Source of the DNA: Nocardia niigatensis NBRC 100131
Lineage (GTDB): Bacteria; Actinomycetota; Actinomycetes; Mycobacteriales; Mycobacteriaceae
NCBI RefSeq assembly: GCF_000308655.1
Contig: NZ_BAGC01000113.1
Span: 155,623 to 219,622 of the forward strand
DNA: 64,000 nt
Direction of reading: 5' to 3'
The position numbers and the translations under genes are program-made. This document shows, piece after piece, positions 1-7,471 of the stretch. Each line of letters begins with the position of its first letter. Position 1 is the first letter of the stretch. A model generated the notes under the pieces. That model was given only the letters and a program-made list of their open reading frames with translations. It had not been told where the DNA came from and did not search any database.

Positions 1-1
1 C

Positions 2-1486
2 AGATACCATCAGGAATTGAGCGGGCTGACCATCTCCGGCGTGACCCCGGACGGCCCCAAATCGAGTGGCAAGACACAGAACATCCTCGTCATGGGCCTG
101 GACAGCCGCCTCGACGAGCACGGCAATCCACTGCCCCAGGACATGTACGACGCGTTGCACGCGGGGGACGACAGCGAGGGCGGTTTCAACTCGAATGTGC
201 TGATCCTGGTGCACATTCCGGGCGACGGTTCCAAATCCACCGCCATCTCCATTCCCCGCGACGACTACGTCACCCTCGATCCCGCCTCCTGCGCCACCTC
301 CCCGTGCAAGGGAAAGATCAAGCAGGCCTACGGATTCGCCTACGCGCGGGCCAAGGACAAGCTCACCGCCGCCGGGATCAAGGACCCCCTCGACCTCGAT
401 CGGAAATCCCGCGACGCGGGCCGGCTGGCCGAGAGCAATACGGTCGGCAAGTTCCTCGGCAATGTGCCCGTCGACCATTTCGTCGAGATCACCCTGGCCG
501 CCTTCTTTCAGATCGCCGAGGCCGAACAGCCGATCACGGTGTGCCTCAACGAGGACACCTCCGACAGCTTCTCCGGCGCCAATTTCAAGAAGGGCAAGCA
601 GCAGATCGACGCCTCGCAGGCCATGGCCTTCGTGCGCCAGCGCCGCGATCCCGACCAGCCGCTGTTCACCGACCTCGACCGCACCCGCCGCCAGCAGGCG
701 TTCATCGTGTCACTGGCCCGGCAGCTGCAGGACGGCGGCACGCTGAGCAGCACCAGCAAGCTGCGCGCGCTGCTGGACATCGCCAAGCAGAACACCGCCA
801 TCGACAGCGGCCTGGACCCGCTGTCGTTCGCGCAGCGCGCCTCCGCCCTGCTCGACGACGGGCTGTCGCTGTACACGCTGCCGGTCAAGGACTTCGGTAC
901 CGACGACGCGGGGGAGTCCATCAATATCGTCGACCCGGACGAGATCAAGGGCATCGTGAAAAACCTGCTGTCCCCGGGCGATTCCGGCGCCACCACGACC
1001 ACCACGCCCGCGCCGGCCACCACCGCCGCAATCCCGGACGCCGCCGGGATCGTGCTCAACGTCGTCAACAGCTCCGGCGAGAACGGCCTGGCAGCCAAGG
1101 TCGAACAAGCCCTGGCCGCACAGGGTTTCACCCAGGGCACCGCCACCACCGGCGCCGCCCGCGACACCACCACCCTCACCTACGGTGCGGGCGCCGAATC
1201 CGCGGCCACCGCCCTCGCCGCCCAACTCGGACTCACCGCGACCGAATCGACGGCCGTGGCAGCCCAGGCCGTCCGGCTCACCCTCGGCAGCGACGCCCGC
1301 ACCGGCCCCCTCGCGAATCTGCCCATCGACCAGGCCGATCCGACCACCTCCGCCACCCGCACCAAGACCCCGGCCACGTCCACCACCCCGCCCGCCCCGG
1401 TCTCGGCCACCGCCCCCGGCTCCAACGCGCCCGAGGCCACCGACCTGTCGCAGATGGACACCGGCGGCATTCCCTGTGTGAGGTAA
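2..1486 (+). CDS. LytR-CpsA-Psr (LCP) family wall-glycopolymer ligase, 5' end missing
   Basis: The reading frame is open to the first base of the window, so the N-terminal cytoplasmic tail and membrane anchor lie outside. What remains starts in the extracellular LCP domain (about bases 75-720), with the family signatures NILVMGLDSR, SIPRDD and FVRQRRDP. The conserved arginines in these bind the pyrophosphate of the polyprenyl-linked donor. A low-complexity Thr/Pro/Ala linker follows, then a LytR_C domain (about bases 1045-1310, beginning GIVLNVVNSS), and a Thr/Pro-rich tail. In mycolata such proteins attach arabinogalactan to peptidoglycan. The TTG at base 17 is not a credible start because codons upstream still fit the family. 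Confidence 0.9.
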   Translation, partial: RYHQELSGLTISGVTPDGPKSSGKTQNILVMGLDSRLDEHGNPLPQDMYDALHAGDDSEGGFNSNVLILVHIPGDGSKSTAISIPRDDYVTLDPASCATSPCKGKIKQAYGFAYARAKDKLTAAGIKDPLDLDRKSRDAGRLAESNTVGKFLGNVPVDHFVEITLAAFFQIAEAEQPITVCLNEDTSDSFSGANFKKGKQQIDASQAMAFVRQRRDPDQPLFTDLDRTRRQQAFIVSLARQLQDGGTLSSTSKLRALLDIAKQNTAIDSGLDPLSFAQRASALLDDGLSLYTLPVKDFGTDDAGESINIVDPDEIKGIVKNLLSPGDSGATTTTTPAPATTAAIPDAAGIVLNVVNSSGENGLAAKVEQALAAQGFTQGTATTGAARDTTTLTYGAGAESAATALAAQLGLTATESTAVAAQAVRLTLGSDARTGPLANLPIDQADPTTSATRTKTPATSTTPPAPVSATAPGSNAPEATDLSQMDTGGIPCVR

Positions 1487-1556
1487 CCGAATTCGCGCGT
1501 GCCCCGGGCGCGGCGGGCGTAGCTTTCTTGGTGCAGGCCAGTTTCGAGGGGCGAAC

Positions 1557-2948
1557 ATGAACGATCCGCGACGCTATGTGATCATCGGCGGCGGGCTGGC
1601 GGGCATGGCGTCCGCGGTCTGGCTGGCCGAGGCCGGCAAACAGGTCACGCTCCTGGAACGGCGCGGGCGGCTCGGCGGGCGCACCCACGCACTGGAGGTC
1701 GCTCCGCTGCGCGACATTCCCGACAACGGGCAGCATGTGATCGCCAGCGGCTACGTGCATCTGTTCCGATACCTGACCAGTGTCGGCACCCGTCAGTACG
1801 TGACCTTTCCGCAGCAGGGCGTGCTGCGCTGGCCCGGCGGGCGCACCGCGACCATGGGCACCACCGGTTTTCCCGCGCTGCGCGCCCTGTTCGGCGCCCA
1901 CCCCGACGCGACCACCCGCGATCGGCTGCGCGCTGCGACCGCCACGGTCCGGATGGGCTGGCAGTGCCTGCGGCAGCCCGGCGACCTCGCCGACCTCACC
2001 ACCGACCAGTGGTTCCGGCGGCTCGGCATGCCCGACACCGCGCGGGAGGCGCTGTGGGACTGGCTGGCGCTCGGCATCGCCGCCGAACCGGTGCGGCAGG
2101 AGTCGGCCAAGGTGTTCGCCGACGTACTGGCCACCGGAATCCGGCTGGGCGTCCGGCATTTGCGGCCCGTCAGTATCGGCTATCCCACCACCGACCTCGA
2201 CACCCTTTTCGTCTCCGGCGCGCAGCGGGTGTTCGACCGGCACGGGGTGGAGGTGCGCTACCGGGCGGTGGCCCGGCGCATCCGCATCGAGGACGGCGCG
2301 GTCACCGGCGTCGTACTGGCCGACGGCGAGGTACAGCCCGCCGACGCGGTGGTGTGCGCGGTGCCCAACTCCTACATCGGCGGCCTGCTCGACGAACTGC
2401 CCGAACACGACCGGATCTATTCGGCCGCCGACAAACTCGGCTACACGCCGATCGTCAGCACCAACCCGTACCTGGACCGCCCGCTCGGCACCAAGGCCGC
2501 CATGGAGGCGCTCATCGGCGGCGCGGGCGTCATCGACGAGGTGTTCGACCGGCAGCGCATGCACGGGCGCGGCACCCTCGACGGCTGGCTGTACTGCCTG
2601 ACCACCAGCGGCGCCTACGAGCAGATCCACAAACCGCACCATGCGGTGGTGGACGAGCAGATGGCGCTGCTGCGGCGCTACTACCCGGATGCCGCGGATG
2701 CGAAAGTGCTGCACGCGCAGGTGGTTCCGATGCCGCGGGCGACCTTCTCACAGGTGGTCGGCACCGATGGGCTGCGGCCTGAACAGCGCACGTCGGTGCC
2801 GACGCTGGTGCTGGCGGGGGATTGGACCCGAACCGACTGGTCGGCCACGATGGAGAGTGCGGCCCAGAGCGCGGCCAAGGCCGTCGAGTTACTGCTCGCC
2901 CTGCCCTCCGCCCGGCAGATCGAGGACCGTTCGGGCAGTCGCCGTTGA
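1557..2948 (+). CDS. HpnE-like FAD-dependent dehydroxylase/desaturase
   Basis: 463 aa amine-oxidase-fold flavoprotein. The N-terminal dinucleotide-binding motif GGGLAGMASAVWLAEAG is followed by the ERRGRLGGR segment of the phytoene-desaturase superfamily. The DNGQHV stretch near residue 57 is characteristic of squalene-associated FAD enzymes such as hydroxysqualene dehydroxylase HpnE. An FAD-closing motif (LAGDWTRTDW) lies near the C-terminus. A GAGGGGCG ribosome-binding site precedes the ATG. No squalene synthase or hopanoid gene is nearby, so the substrate could be hydroxysqualene, a carotenoid or another polyprenoid. The family is confident, the substrate is not. Confidence 0.75.
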   Translation: MNDPRRYVIIGGGLAGMASAVWLAEAGKQVTLLERRGRLGGRTHALEVAPLRDIPDNGQHVIASGYVHLFRYLTSVGTRQYVTFPQQGVLRWPGGRTATMGTTGFPALRALFGAHPDATTRDRLRAATATVRMGWQCLRQPGDLADLTTDQWFRRLGMPDTAREALWDWLALGIAAEPVRQESAKVFADVLATGIRLGVRHLRPVSIGYPTTDLDTLFVSGAQRVFDRHGVEVRYRAVARRIRIEDGAVTGVVLADGEVQPADAVVCAVPNSYIGGLLDELPEHDRIYSAADKLGYTPIVSTNPYLDRPLGTKAAMEALIGGAGVIDEVFDRQRMHGRGTLDGWLYCLTTSGAYEQIHKPHHAVVDEQMALLRRYYPDAADAKVLHAQVVPMPRATFSQVVGTDGLRPEQRTSVPTLVLAGDWTRTDWSATMESAAQSAAKAVELLLALPSARQIEDRSGSRR

Positions 2949-2997
2949 CCCCCTCCGCCGAACTCGCCCGCAGCCCGATCCGACAGCGCCCGACCCT

Positions 2998-3348
2998 CTA
3001 GCCCTGCGTCTCGGCAATGCTCAGGTATACGACCATGATCGTGAACAGGAACCACGCCGCCCCCTGCCAGATCGGCCACGCCCGTTCCGCCCGCCACGCC
3101 CGGAACGCGATCACCAACGCCCCGATTCCCCCGAACAGCAGAATCCCACCCGGCACCAGGCCCACCACGACCCGTGAGGTCCCGTCACACAGACTCGACC
3201 CGGCATTCAGACACGCAGGCCGAGCAGCCGCCCACACCAGCGAGATCACCGCCGCGACCGCGGTCCCACCCAGCACGCCCAGCACATAGGTGGTCGCATG
3301 CCGCAACATCGACGGATCGTTCCACCGCTTCTCCACGTCGTTCACCAT
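2998..3348 (-). CDS. Small membrane protein, three predicted TM segments
   Basis: 116 aa protein of unknown function. The ATG at 3348 is chosen because AGGAGG sits 7 nt upstream; in-frame codons further upstream have no such site. Three hydrophobic stretches (about residues 19-41, 61-84 and 93-110) suggest three membrane helices. A loop between the first two has two cysteines (ARPACLN, SSLCDG) that could form a disulfide. It converges on the HpnE-like gene with a 49 bp gap. I recognise no family. Confidence 0.6.
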   Translation of the reverse strand: MVNDVEKRWNDPSMLRHATTYVLGVLGGTAVAAVISLVWAAARPACLNAGSSLCDGTSRVVVGLVPGGILLFGGIGALVIAFRAWRAERAWPIWQGAAWFLFTIMVVYLSIAETQG

Positions 3349-4443
3349 GACCCCACCTCCTGACACGCCGGACCTCGCCGATACCACCATCGTCGTCCTA
3401 CCCGCCGCCCCTCGCCACGTCGAGCCCACAGCATGAGGCCCCACCGGTGTCGTAGCGATCACACGCGAGCAGGCCACCACAGGACAGATACTGGCCCTGC
3501 GCGCGGAACCGGCACACAACGCCTGAACCGTCGATCACCGCGCGCCGCATCAGCCCGGGGTCCGAGATGGTCCCTGCCCGTTGATCTTCCACGCCTCCGC
3601 GCCGAGACCGTGACCTGACGTGGAGGTGATCCAAGTCACCGGTGGCCGCTATCAGGGATTCGGGGGCTGCCTCGTTCAGGGAGCATGCGAACCAGACAGG
3701 AGCGAACCATGCAGCACCGCATCGTCGTCCTCGGGGCCGGATACGCCGGAGCCTTCTCCGCCGGAGGTTACCCGCGCCACCCGCAGCGGCTGACCACGGC
3801 GTGCCCGGCGCCGCCGAGCATGCCTTCCACGTGGCCGCGCCAGCAATGGCAGCGGCAGGAGCACGGTGCCCCACTGATCGAATCGTGGTAACCGCCTGCC
3901 CGACACCCGATCTCACGTTGATCGTCAACTCCCGTCGCATTCGGCAAGCCGATGATCGGGAAGCATGGTTGCGAATCCGATTCGCGGACAACACCTCTGC
4001 GCCGCCTGCGGAGCGGATCCCGGGCGTGTGGAAACCGCACCGATGACCGAGAAGCTCCGGGCCCACTTCGTCGCAGCGGCCGTCGGCGCCTTCCCGGCGG
4101 TCTGCACACCGGCATCCAACCAGGCGGGACTATCGTCTACCGGCTTTGAGTAATCGTGGGTGCTATCCGGGTAGCCCGCCTCGGACTGCGCATCATGCGG
4201 CAGATCAGCGTGTGGCTGGGTATTGGCAGATGTCGAAGTTGATCCGCTCCGAACACGCACAACCATGAAGGAATTGGCGAGATTCCGGCGATTTGCAGCC
4301 AGTAGGGCGCGATTGCACCGGCTCTATTCCAGACTCGGCGTGATGGCACGCTCAACCGGCTTCGGACGGCCACGGCCATTTGATCTTCCGCCGCTCCGCC
4401 CCGCGCTGGCCGGGTCGGTCAACGCGGTACGTGGCGGTTGTCT
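3349..4443. other. 1.1 kb stretch without an intact gene
   Basis: Between the small membrane protein and the DUF5988 gene no frame reads like a complete protein: the longest open frames are short, lack ribosome-binding sites and have no recognisable domains. The only recognisable sequence is the first 15 or so codons of a flavoprotein at 3709. Base composition is visibly less GC-rich than in neighbouring genes, as expected for decaying DNA. Confidence 0.55.
3709..3891 (+). pseudogene. 5' remnant of an NAD(P)/FAD-dependent oxidoreductase
   Basis: The ATG has a proper ribosome-binding site (CAGGAGCGAACC) and the first residues, MQHRIVVLGAGYAGAFSAG, are the start of an NDH-2-like disulfide-oxidoreductase flavoprotein. 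Similarity stops after about 20 codons and the frame ends at a stop at 3889-3891, where the family should continue for some 350 residues. No other frame downstream resumes the family, so most of the gene seems deleted rather than merely frameshifted. Confidence 0.5.
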
Positions 4444-4647
4444 CTACTCCGCAAACTCGGTTCGTTCGAACCACTCGTATACAGGCAGTCGGCCTTCGGC
4501 GGTATCTGTGAACCTTGGGGTGGTTTTGTAATGTTCGTAGCCGGCGCGACGCTCGATCTTCACCTCGAAACCGGGCGGCGTGATCGGGACGATTCGCGTG
4601 GGCATGTCATCTGGTCCACCTTCGATGAAACACTTCGCCGACATCAT
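4444..4647 (-). CDS. DUF5988 family small protein
   Basis: 67 aa. The opening CFIEGGPDDMP and the centre RRAGYEHYKTTPR match the small actinobacterial DUF5988 family (an IxEGGPxxLP start and a GGYEHF centre), whose function is unknown. The start codon is doubled (ATGATG); the ribosome-binding site GAAAGGAG is 3 nt from the first and 6 nt from the second ATG, so the second (4644) may be used. It stands alone beside decayed DNA. Confidence 0.65.
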   Translation of the reverse strand: MMSAKCFIEGGPDDMPTRIVPITPPGFEVKIERRAGYEHYKTTPRFTDTAEGRLPVYEWFERTEFAE

Positions 4648-4804
4648 GCGCTCCTTTCGTTGATTGACGAGCTGAGCGGAATTCTATCGATCAGTTAATG
4701 GCGAGAGTGCCGCAACGGAGTACTACGGATACGCACTCTGCATTCGGTAAGAGCGGGCGATAGGAATCGCTGACACGTCGAACGGCTGGTGGTGGGCCGG
4801 AGGT

Positions 4805-5446
4805 TCAGCGGGCGTCGGCAGCGAGGCCGAGGCCCAGGGCTACGAGGACGGCAGCCAGGGCGCGTTCGATGCGGCGGCGAATTCCGGTGCGGCGCAGCCA
4901 GGTTCCGGCGCGGTCGGCGGCGAGGACGACGCCGACGCACCAGGCGGTGTCGATGGCCAGTTGGATGACGGCCAGGATCACGACCGTGGGCAGGACCGGG
5001 CCGGCCGAGGGTAGGAATTGGGGGAGGATCGTGAGGCCGAAGACGGCGGCCTTCGGGTTGGCGGCGATGGAGATCAGCGATGCGCGGAACGCGGCGGCGG
5101 GGGTGCGGCCGCCTGGCAGAGCCGCGGTGAGGGCGGCGCCGAAGGCGTCGTCGCCCCGGGATCCGCGCCAGGCTTGAATGCCGAGCCACACCAGCACGAC
5201 CGCTCCGAGCACGTGGATGCTGACATTGAGCACGCGGTTGGCCACCAGCAGCGTCGACAATCCCGCGCCGCCCGCCAGCGTCCACCCAACGATGCCGATC
5301 TCATTTCCCGCCACCGCCGCCAACCCGGCGGCCCGGCCGTCCCGGACCGAGCGCTGCAGGAACAGCGCGGTGGCCGGGCCGGGGAGCGCGGCCAGAATCA
5401 GGCAGGCGAGTGTGAAGGCGGGAAGCACCTCGATCCAATGCGGCAT
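4805..5446 (-). CDS. LysE/RhtB family amino-acid exporter
   Basis: 213 aa polytopic membrane protein with about six hydrophobic helices. The family signature is in the first helix pair: LPGPATALFLQRSVRDGRAAGLAAVAGN, here split as LPGPATALFLQ and GRAAGLAAVAGN. The segment NPKAAVFGLTILPQF is the second conserved LysE motif. Such proteins export amino acids or related small molecules using the proton gradient. The ATG at 5446 gives a start right at the first helix. An upstream TTG at 5482 would add 12 residues with no better ribosome-binding site. Confidence 0.85.
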   Translation of the reverse strand: MPHWIEVLPAFTLACLILAALPGPATALFLQRSVRDGRAAGLAAVAGNEIGIVGWTLAGGAGLSTLLVANRVLNVSIHVLGAVVLVWLGIQAWRGSRGDDAFGAALTAALPGGRTPAAAFRASLISIAANPKAAVFGLTILPQFLPSAGPVLPTVVILAVIQLAIDTAWCVGVVLAADRAGTWLRRTGIRRRIERALAAVLVALGLGLAADAR

Positions 5447-5583
5447 CCGTCGATGCTGACACCACCCACCCGGCCCGGCCAAGCGGTTTGCCCGGACCGG
5501 ACCGACTTGGCACCCTTGGGCAAGACTCGGCTCCGGACGCCGTCGCCTCGGCCGGCGATGGTCGGCCCGGTGGGTGGTCGGGA

Positions 5584-6339
5584 CTACCTGACCGCGTCGG
5601 ACAGGTAGTCCCGACCGCCGACATACAGGGTGTGGCCGAGAGGAGCCTCGAGGGTGGTGGCATCGGCGACGGTGGTGGCGAATTCCGCGACGGTGGGCAG
5701 GTCGCCCTGGTCGCGCCGGGCGGTGACGGCGTCGGGGTCGCGGCGTTCGAGCAGGCGCACGATGATGGTGCCGTCGATCATGTCGCCGGAGACGACGGTG
5801 AAACCGATACCGCGGGCGGCGAATTCGCCGGTCATGGCCCGCAGCGCGTCCTCGCCGGCGCGCTTGCTGGCGGCGATGGGCTCGTAGCCGGGCGGGACTT
5901 CACGGGTGGGGGAGAAATGGGCTTGATGACTGGTGACGAACACGATGCGGCCGCCCGCGGGCAGGTGCGGTAGCGCCAGCCCGGTCAGCCGGGTCTGCGC
6001 GTCACGGTTGAGGAGCATGGCGTAGCCGGGCCCGGCATCGCGTTCCAGACCGCCGGAGGCATTGAGTACCAGCACATCCAGGCGGCCGAACTCGCCCGCC
6101 ACCGTCTCGATGAGGCTTCGTGCGCCGTCCGCGTCGGCGATGTCCGCGCCCGCGACCGAGGCGCTGCCGCCCGCGGCGGCGATCTCGGCGGCCAGGTTCT
6201 CCGCGCGTTTGCGCTTCTCCCGGTAGTTGATCACCACGTGGTCGCCGCGAGCCGCCAGCACCCGCGCGGTTTCCGCGCCGATGCCGCGGGACGCTCCCGT
6301 GATCAGAACGATGCGCCGCCGGGTATCCGTTGTCGCCAT
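5584..6339 (-). CDS. SDR family oxidoreductase with atypical active site
   Basis: 251 aa Rossmann-fold protein. The cofactor motif TGASRGIG is at residues 14-21 and NAS (for the usual NAG) at 93-95. The catalytic Ser (S137) and Lys (K159) are present, but the YxxxK tyrosine position is I155; the nearest tyrosine is Y152, seven residues before the lysine. GGAGG lies 5 nt before the ATG. It diverges from the HxlR regulator at 6399 across two matching operators, so that regulator probably controls it. Substrate unknown. Confidence 0.85.
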   Translation of the reverse strand: MATTDTRRRIVLITGASRGIGAETARVLAARGDHVVINYREKRKRAENLAAEIAAAGGSASVAGADIADADGARSLIETVAGEFGRLDVLVLNASGGLERDAGPGYAMLLNRDAQTRLTGLALPHLPAGGRIVFVTSHQAHFSPTREVPPGYEPIAASKRAGEDALRAMTGEFAARGIGFTVVSGDMIDGTIIVRLLERRDPDAVTARRDQGDLPTVAEFATTVADATTLEAPLGHTLYVGGRDYLSDAVR

Positions 6340-6361
6340 CCGCGACCTCCATCCACTGTGT

Positions 6362-6406
6362 TGCTTCTAATCCAGAAGCACTACATTGGTACTTCGAAAT
6401 GAGAAG
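6362..6406. promoter_or_regulatory. Two CTTC-N7-GAAG operator copies between SDR and HxlR genes
   Basis: Copy 1 is TGCTTCT-AATCC-AGAAGCA (6362-6380), a perfect 7-bp inverted repeat. Copy 2 (6392-6406) has the same CTTC-N7-GAAG core, with centres 28 bp apart. Copy 2 spans the ATG of the HxlR gene at 6399. The arrangement is what one expects of a dimeric winged-helix repressor controlling itself and the divergent SDR gene. Confidence 0.55.
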
Positions 6407-6767
6407 CGCAAGTCAGCCACCCCCTGCCAACAGCCGTGCCGACGCCTCGGCGACCCCGCTGCTGGACGCCATGGACCTGCTCGGTCAGCGCTGGATGCTG
6501 CGCGTGATCTGGGAACTCGAGCCCGGCCCGCTCGGCTTTCTGGAACTGCGTCGCCGCATGGGCAATTGCTCGTCGAGCATGCTGTCGGTGCGACTGCAGC
6601 GGCTGGTGGAATCCGGTGTGGTGGACAAGAAGCCGGACAAGTCCTACGAATTGACCATTGCCGGAGTGGAATTGGGCTACGCCCTGGAACGAGTGTGGCG
6701 GTGGTCGGAGCGCTGGGCGGGTAGCCTCGAGCGGGCAGGGGGCGAGGACGAGCTAGGAACGGGATGA
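6399..6767 (+). CDS. HxlR family winged-helix transcriptional regulator
   Basis: 122 aa. The sequence LLGQRWMLRVIWEL...PLGFLELRRRMGNCSSSMLSVRL contains the HxlR winged helix: a W-plus-basic first helix, the FxELRRR turn, and a recognition helix ending in RLQRLVESGVV. HxlR proteins act as dimers sensing aldehydes, quinones or redox state. I see no ribosome-binding site, so the message may be leaderless or nearly so. The gene shares 4 bp with the deacetylase behind it, indicating co-transcription. One operator overlaps its start codon, which implies autoregulation. Confidence 0.85.
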   Translation: MRSASQPPPANSRADASATPLLDAMDLLGQRWMLRVIWELEPGPLGFLELRRRMGNCSSSMLSVRLQRLVESGVVDKKPDKSYELTIAGVELGYALERVWRWSERWAGSLERAGGEDELGTG

Positions 6768-7468
6768 AACGCAGGCTGCTCATCGGCGGCGCGCTCACAC
6801 TGGTGGTGCTGGCCCTGATCTCCGTCGGGCTGTACACCCTGATGAACTCGCGCACCTTCCAGGTGGCCGGCCGCATCGTCCCGCGCGTCGACACCACCGA
6901 CAAGATCGTCGCCCTCACCCTCGACGACGGCCCCAGCGAGCGCACCCCCGATATCCTGAAAACCCTTGCCGAAGTAGGTATTCCGGCCACCTTCTACCTC
7001 ATCGGCAGTGAACTGGCCGCCCACCCCGACCTGGGCCGCGCCATCGCCGCCGCCGGCAACGAGATCGGCAATCACACCTACAATCACCAGCGTATGGTCT
7101 TCGTGACCCCCGGTTTCGTGCGCGACGAGGTGGAACGCACCGACGCCGAGATCGCGAAAACCGGCTACCGGGGCCCGATCACGTTCCGCCCGCCGAACGG
7201 CAAGAAACTCTTCGCTCTGCCGTGGTACCTGTCCCGCCACGACCGCACCACCGTCACCTGGGATGTCGAGCCCGACTCCGGCAAGTCGCCGAACACCGAT
7301 CAGATCGTCGCCGAGACCCTGTCGAAGGTGCACCCGGGCTCGATCATCCTGCTGCACACCATGTACGCGACCGGCGCGCCCTCCCTGGCCGCGATTCCCC
7401 GCATCGCCCGGGCGCTGCAGGACCAGGGCTACACCTTCGTCACGGTGTCCCAGCTGCTCGCGCGCTGA
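6764..7468 (+). CDS. Polysaccharide deacetylase (carbohydrate esterase 4), membrane-anchored
   Basis: 234 aa. An N-terminal hydrophobic helix (residues 7-26) anchors the enzyme outside the membrane. The five CE4 motifs are present in order: LTLDDGPS, GNHTYNH (HxxxH metal ligands), RPPNGK, WDVEPD and ILLH. CE4 enzymes remove N-acetyl groups from peptidoglycan or other glycans using a divalent metal. The ATGA overlap with the HxlR gene puts it in the same transcript, so envelope modification may be under redox or electrophile control. Confidence 0.88.
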   Translation: MKRRLLIGGALTLVVLALISVGLYTLMNSRTFQVAGRIVPRVDTTDKIVALTLDDGPSERTPDILKTLAEVGIPATFYLIGSELAAHPDLGRAIAAAGNEIGNHTYNHQRMVFVTPGFVRDEVERTDAEIAKTGYRGPITFRPPNGKKLFALPWYLSRHDRTTVTWDVEPDSGKSPNTDQIVAETLSKVHPGSIILLHTMYATGAPSLAAIPRIARALQDQGYTFVTVSQLLAR

Positions 7469-7471
7469 CCT

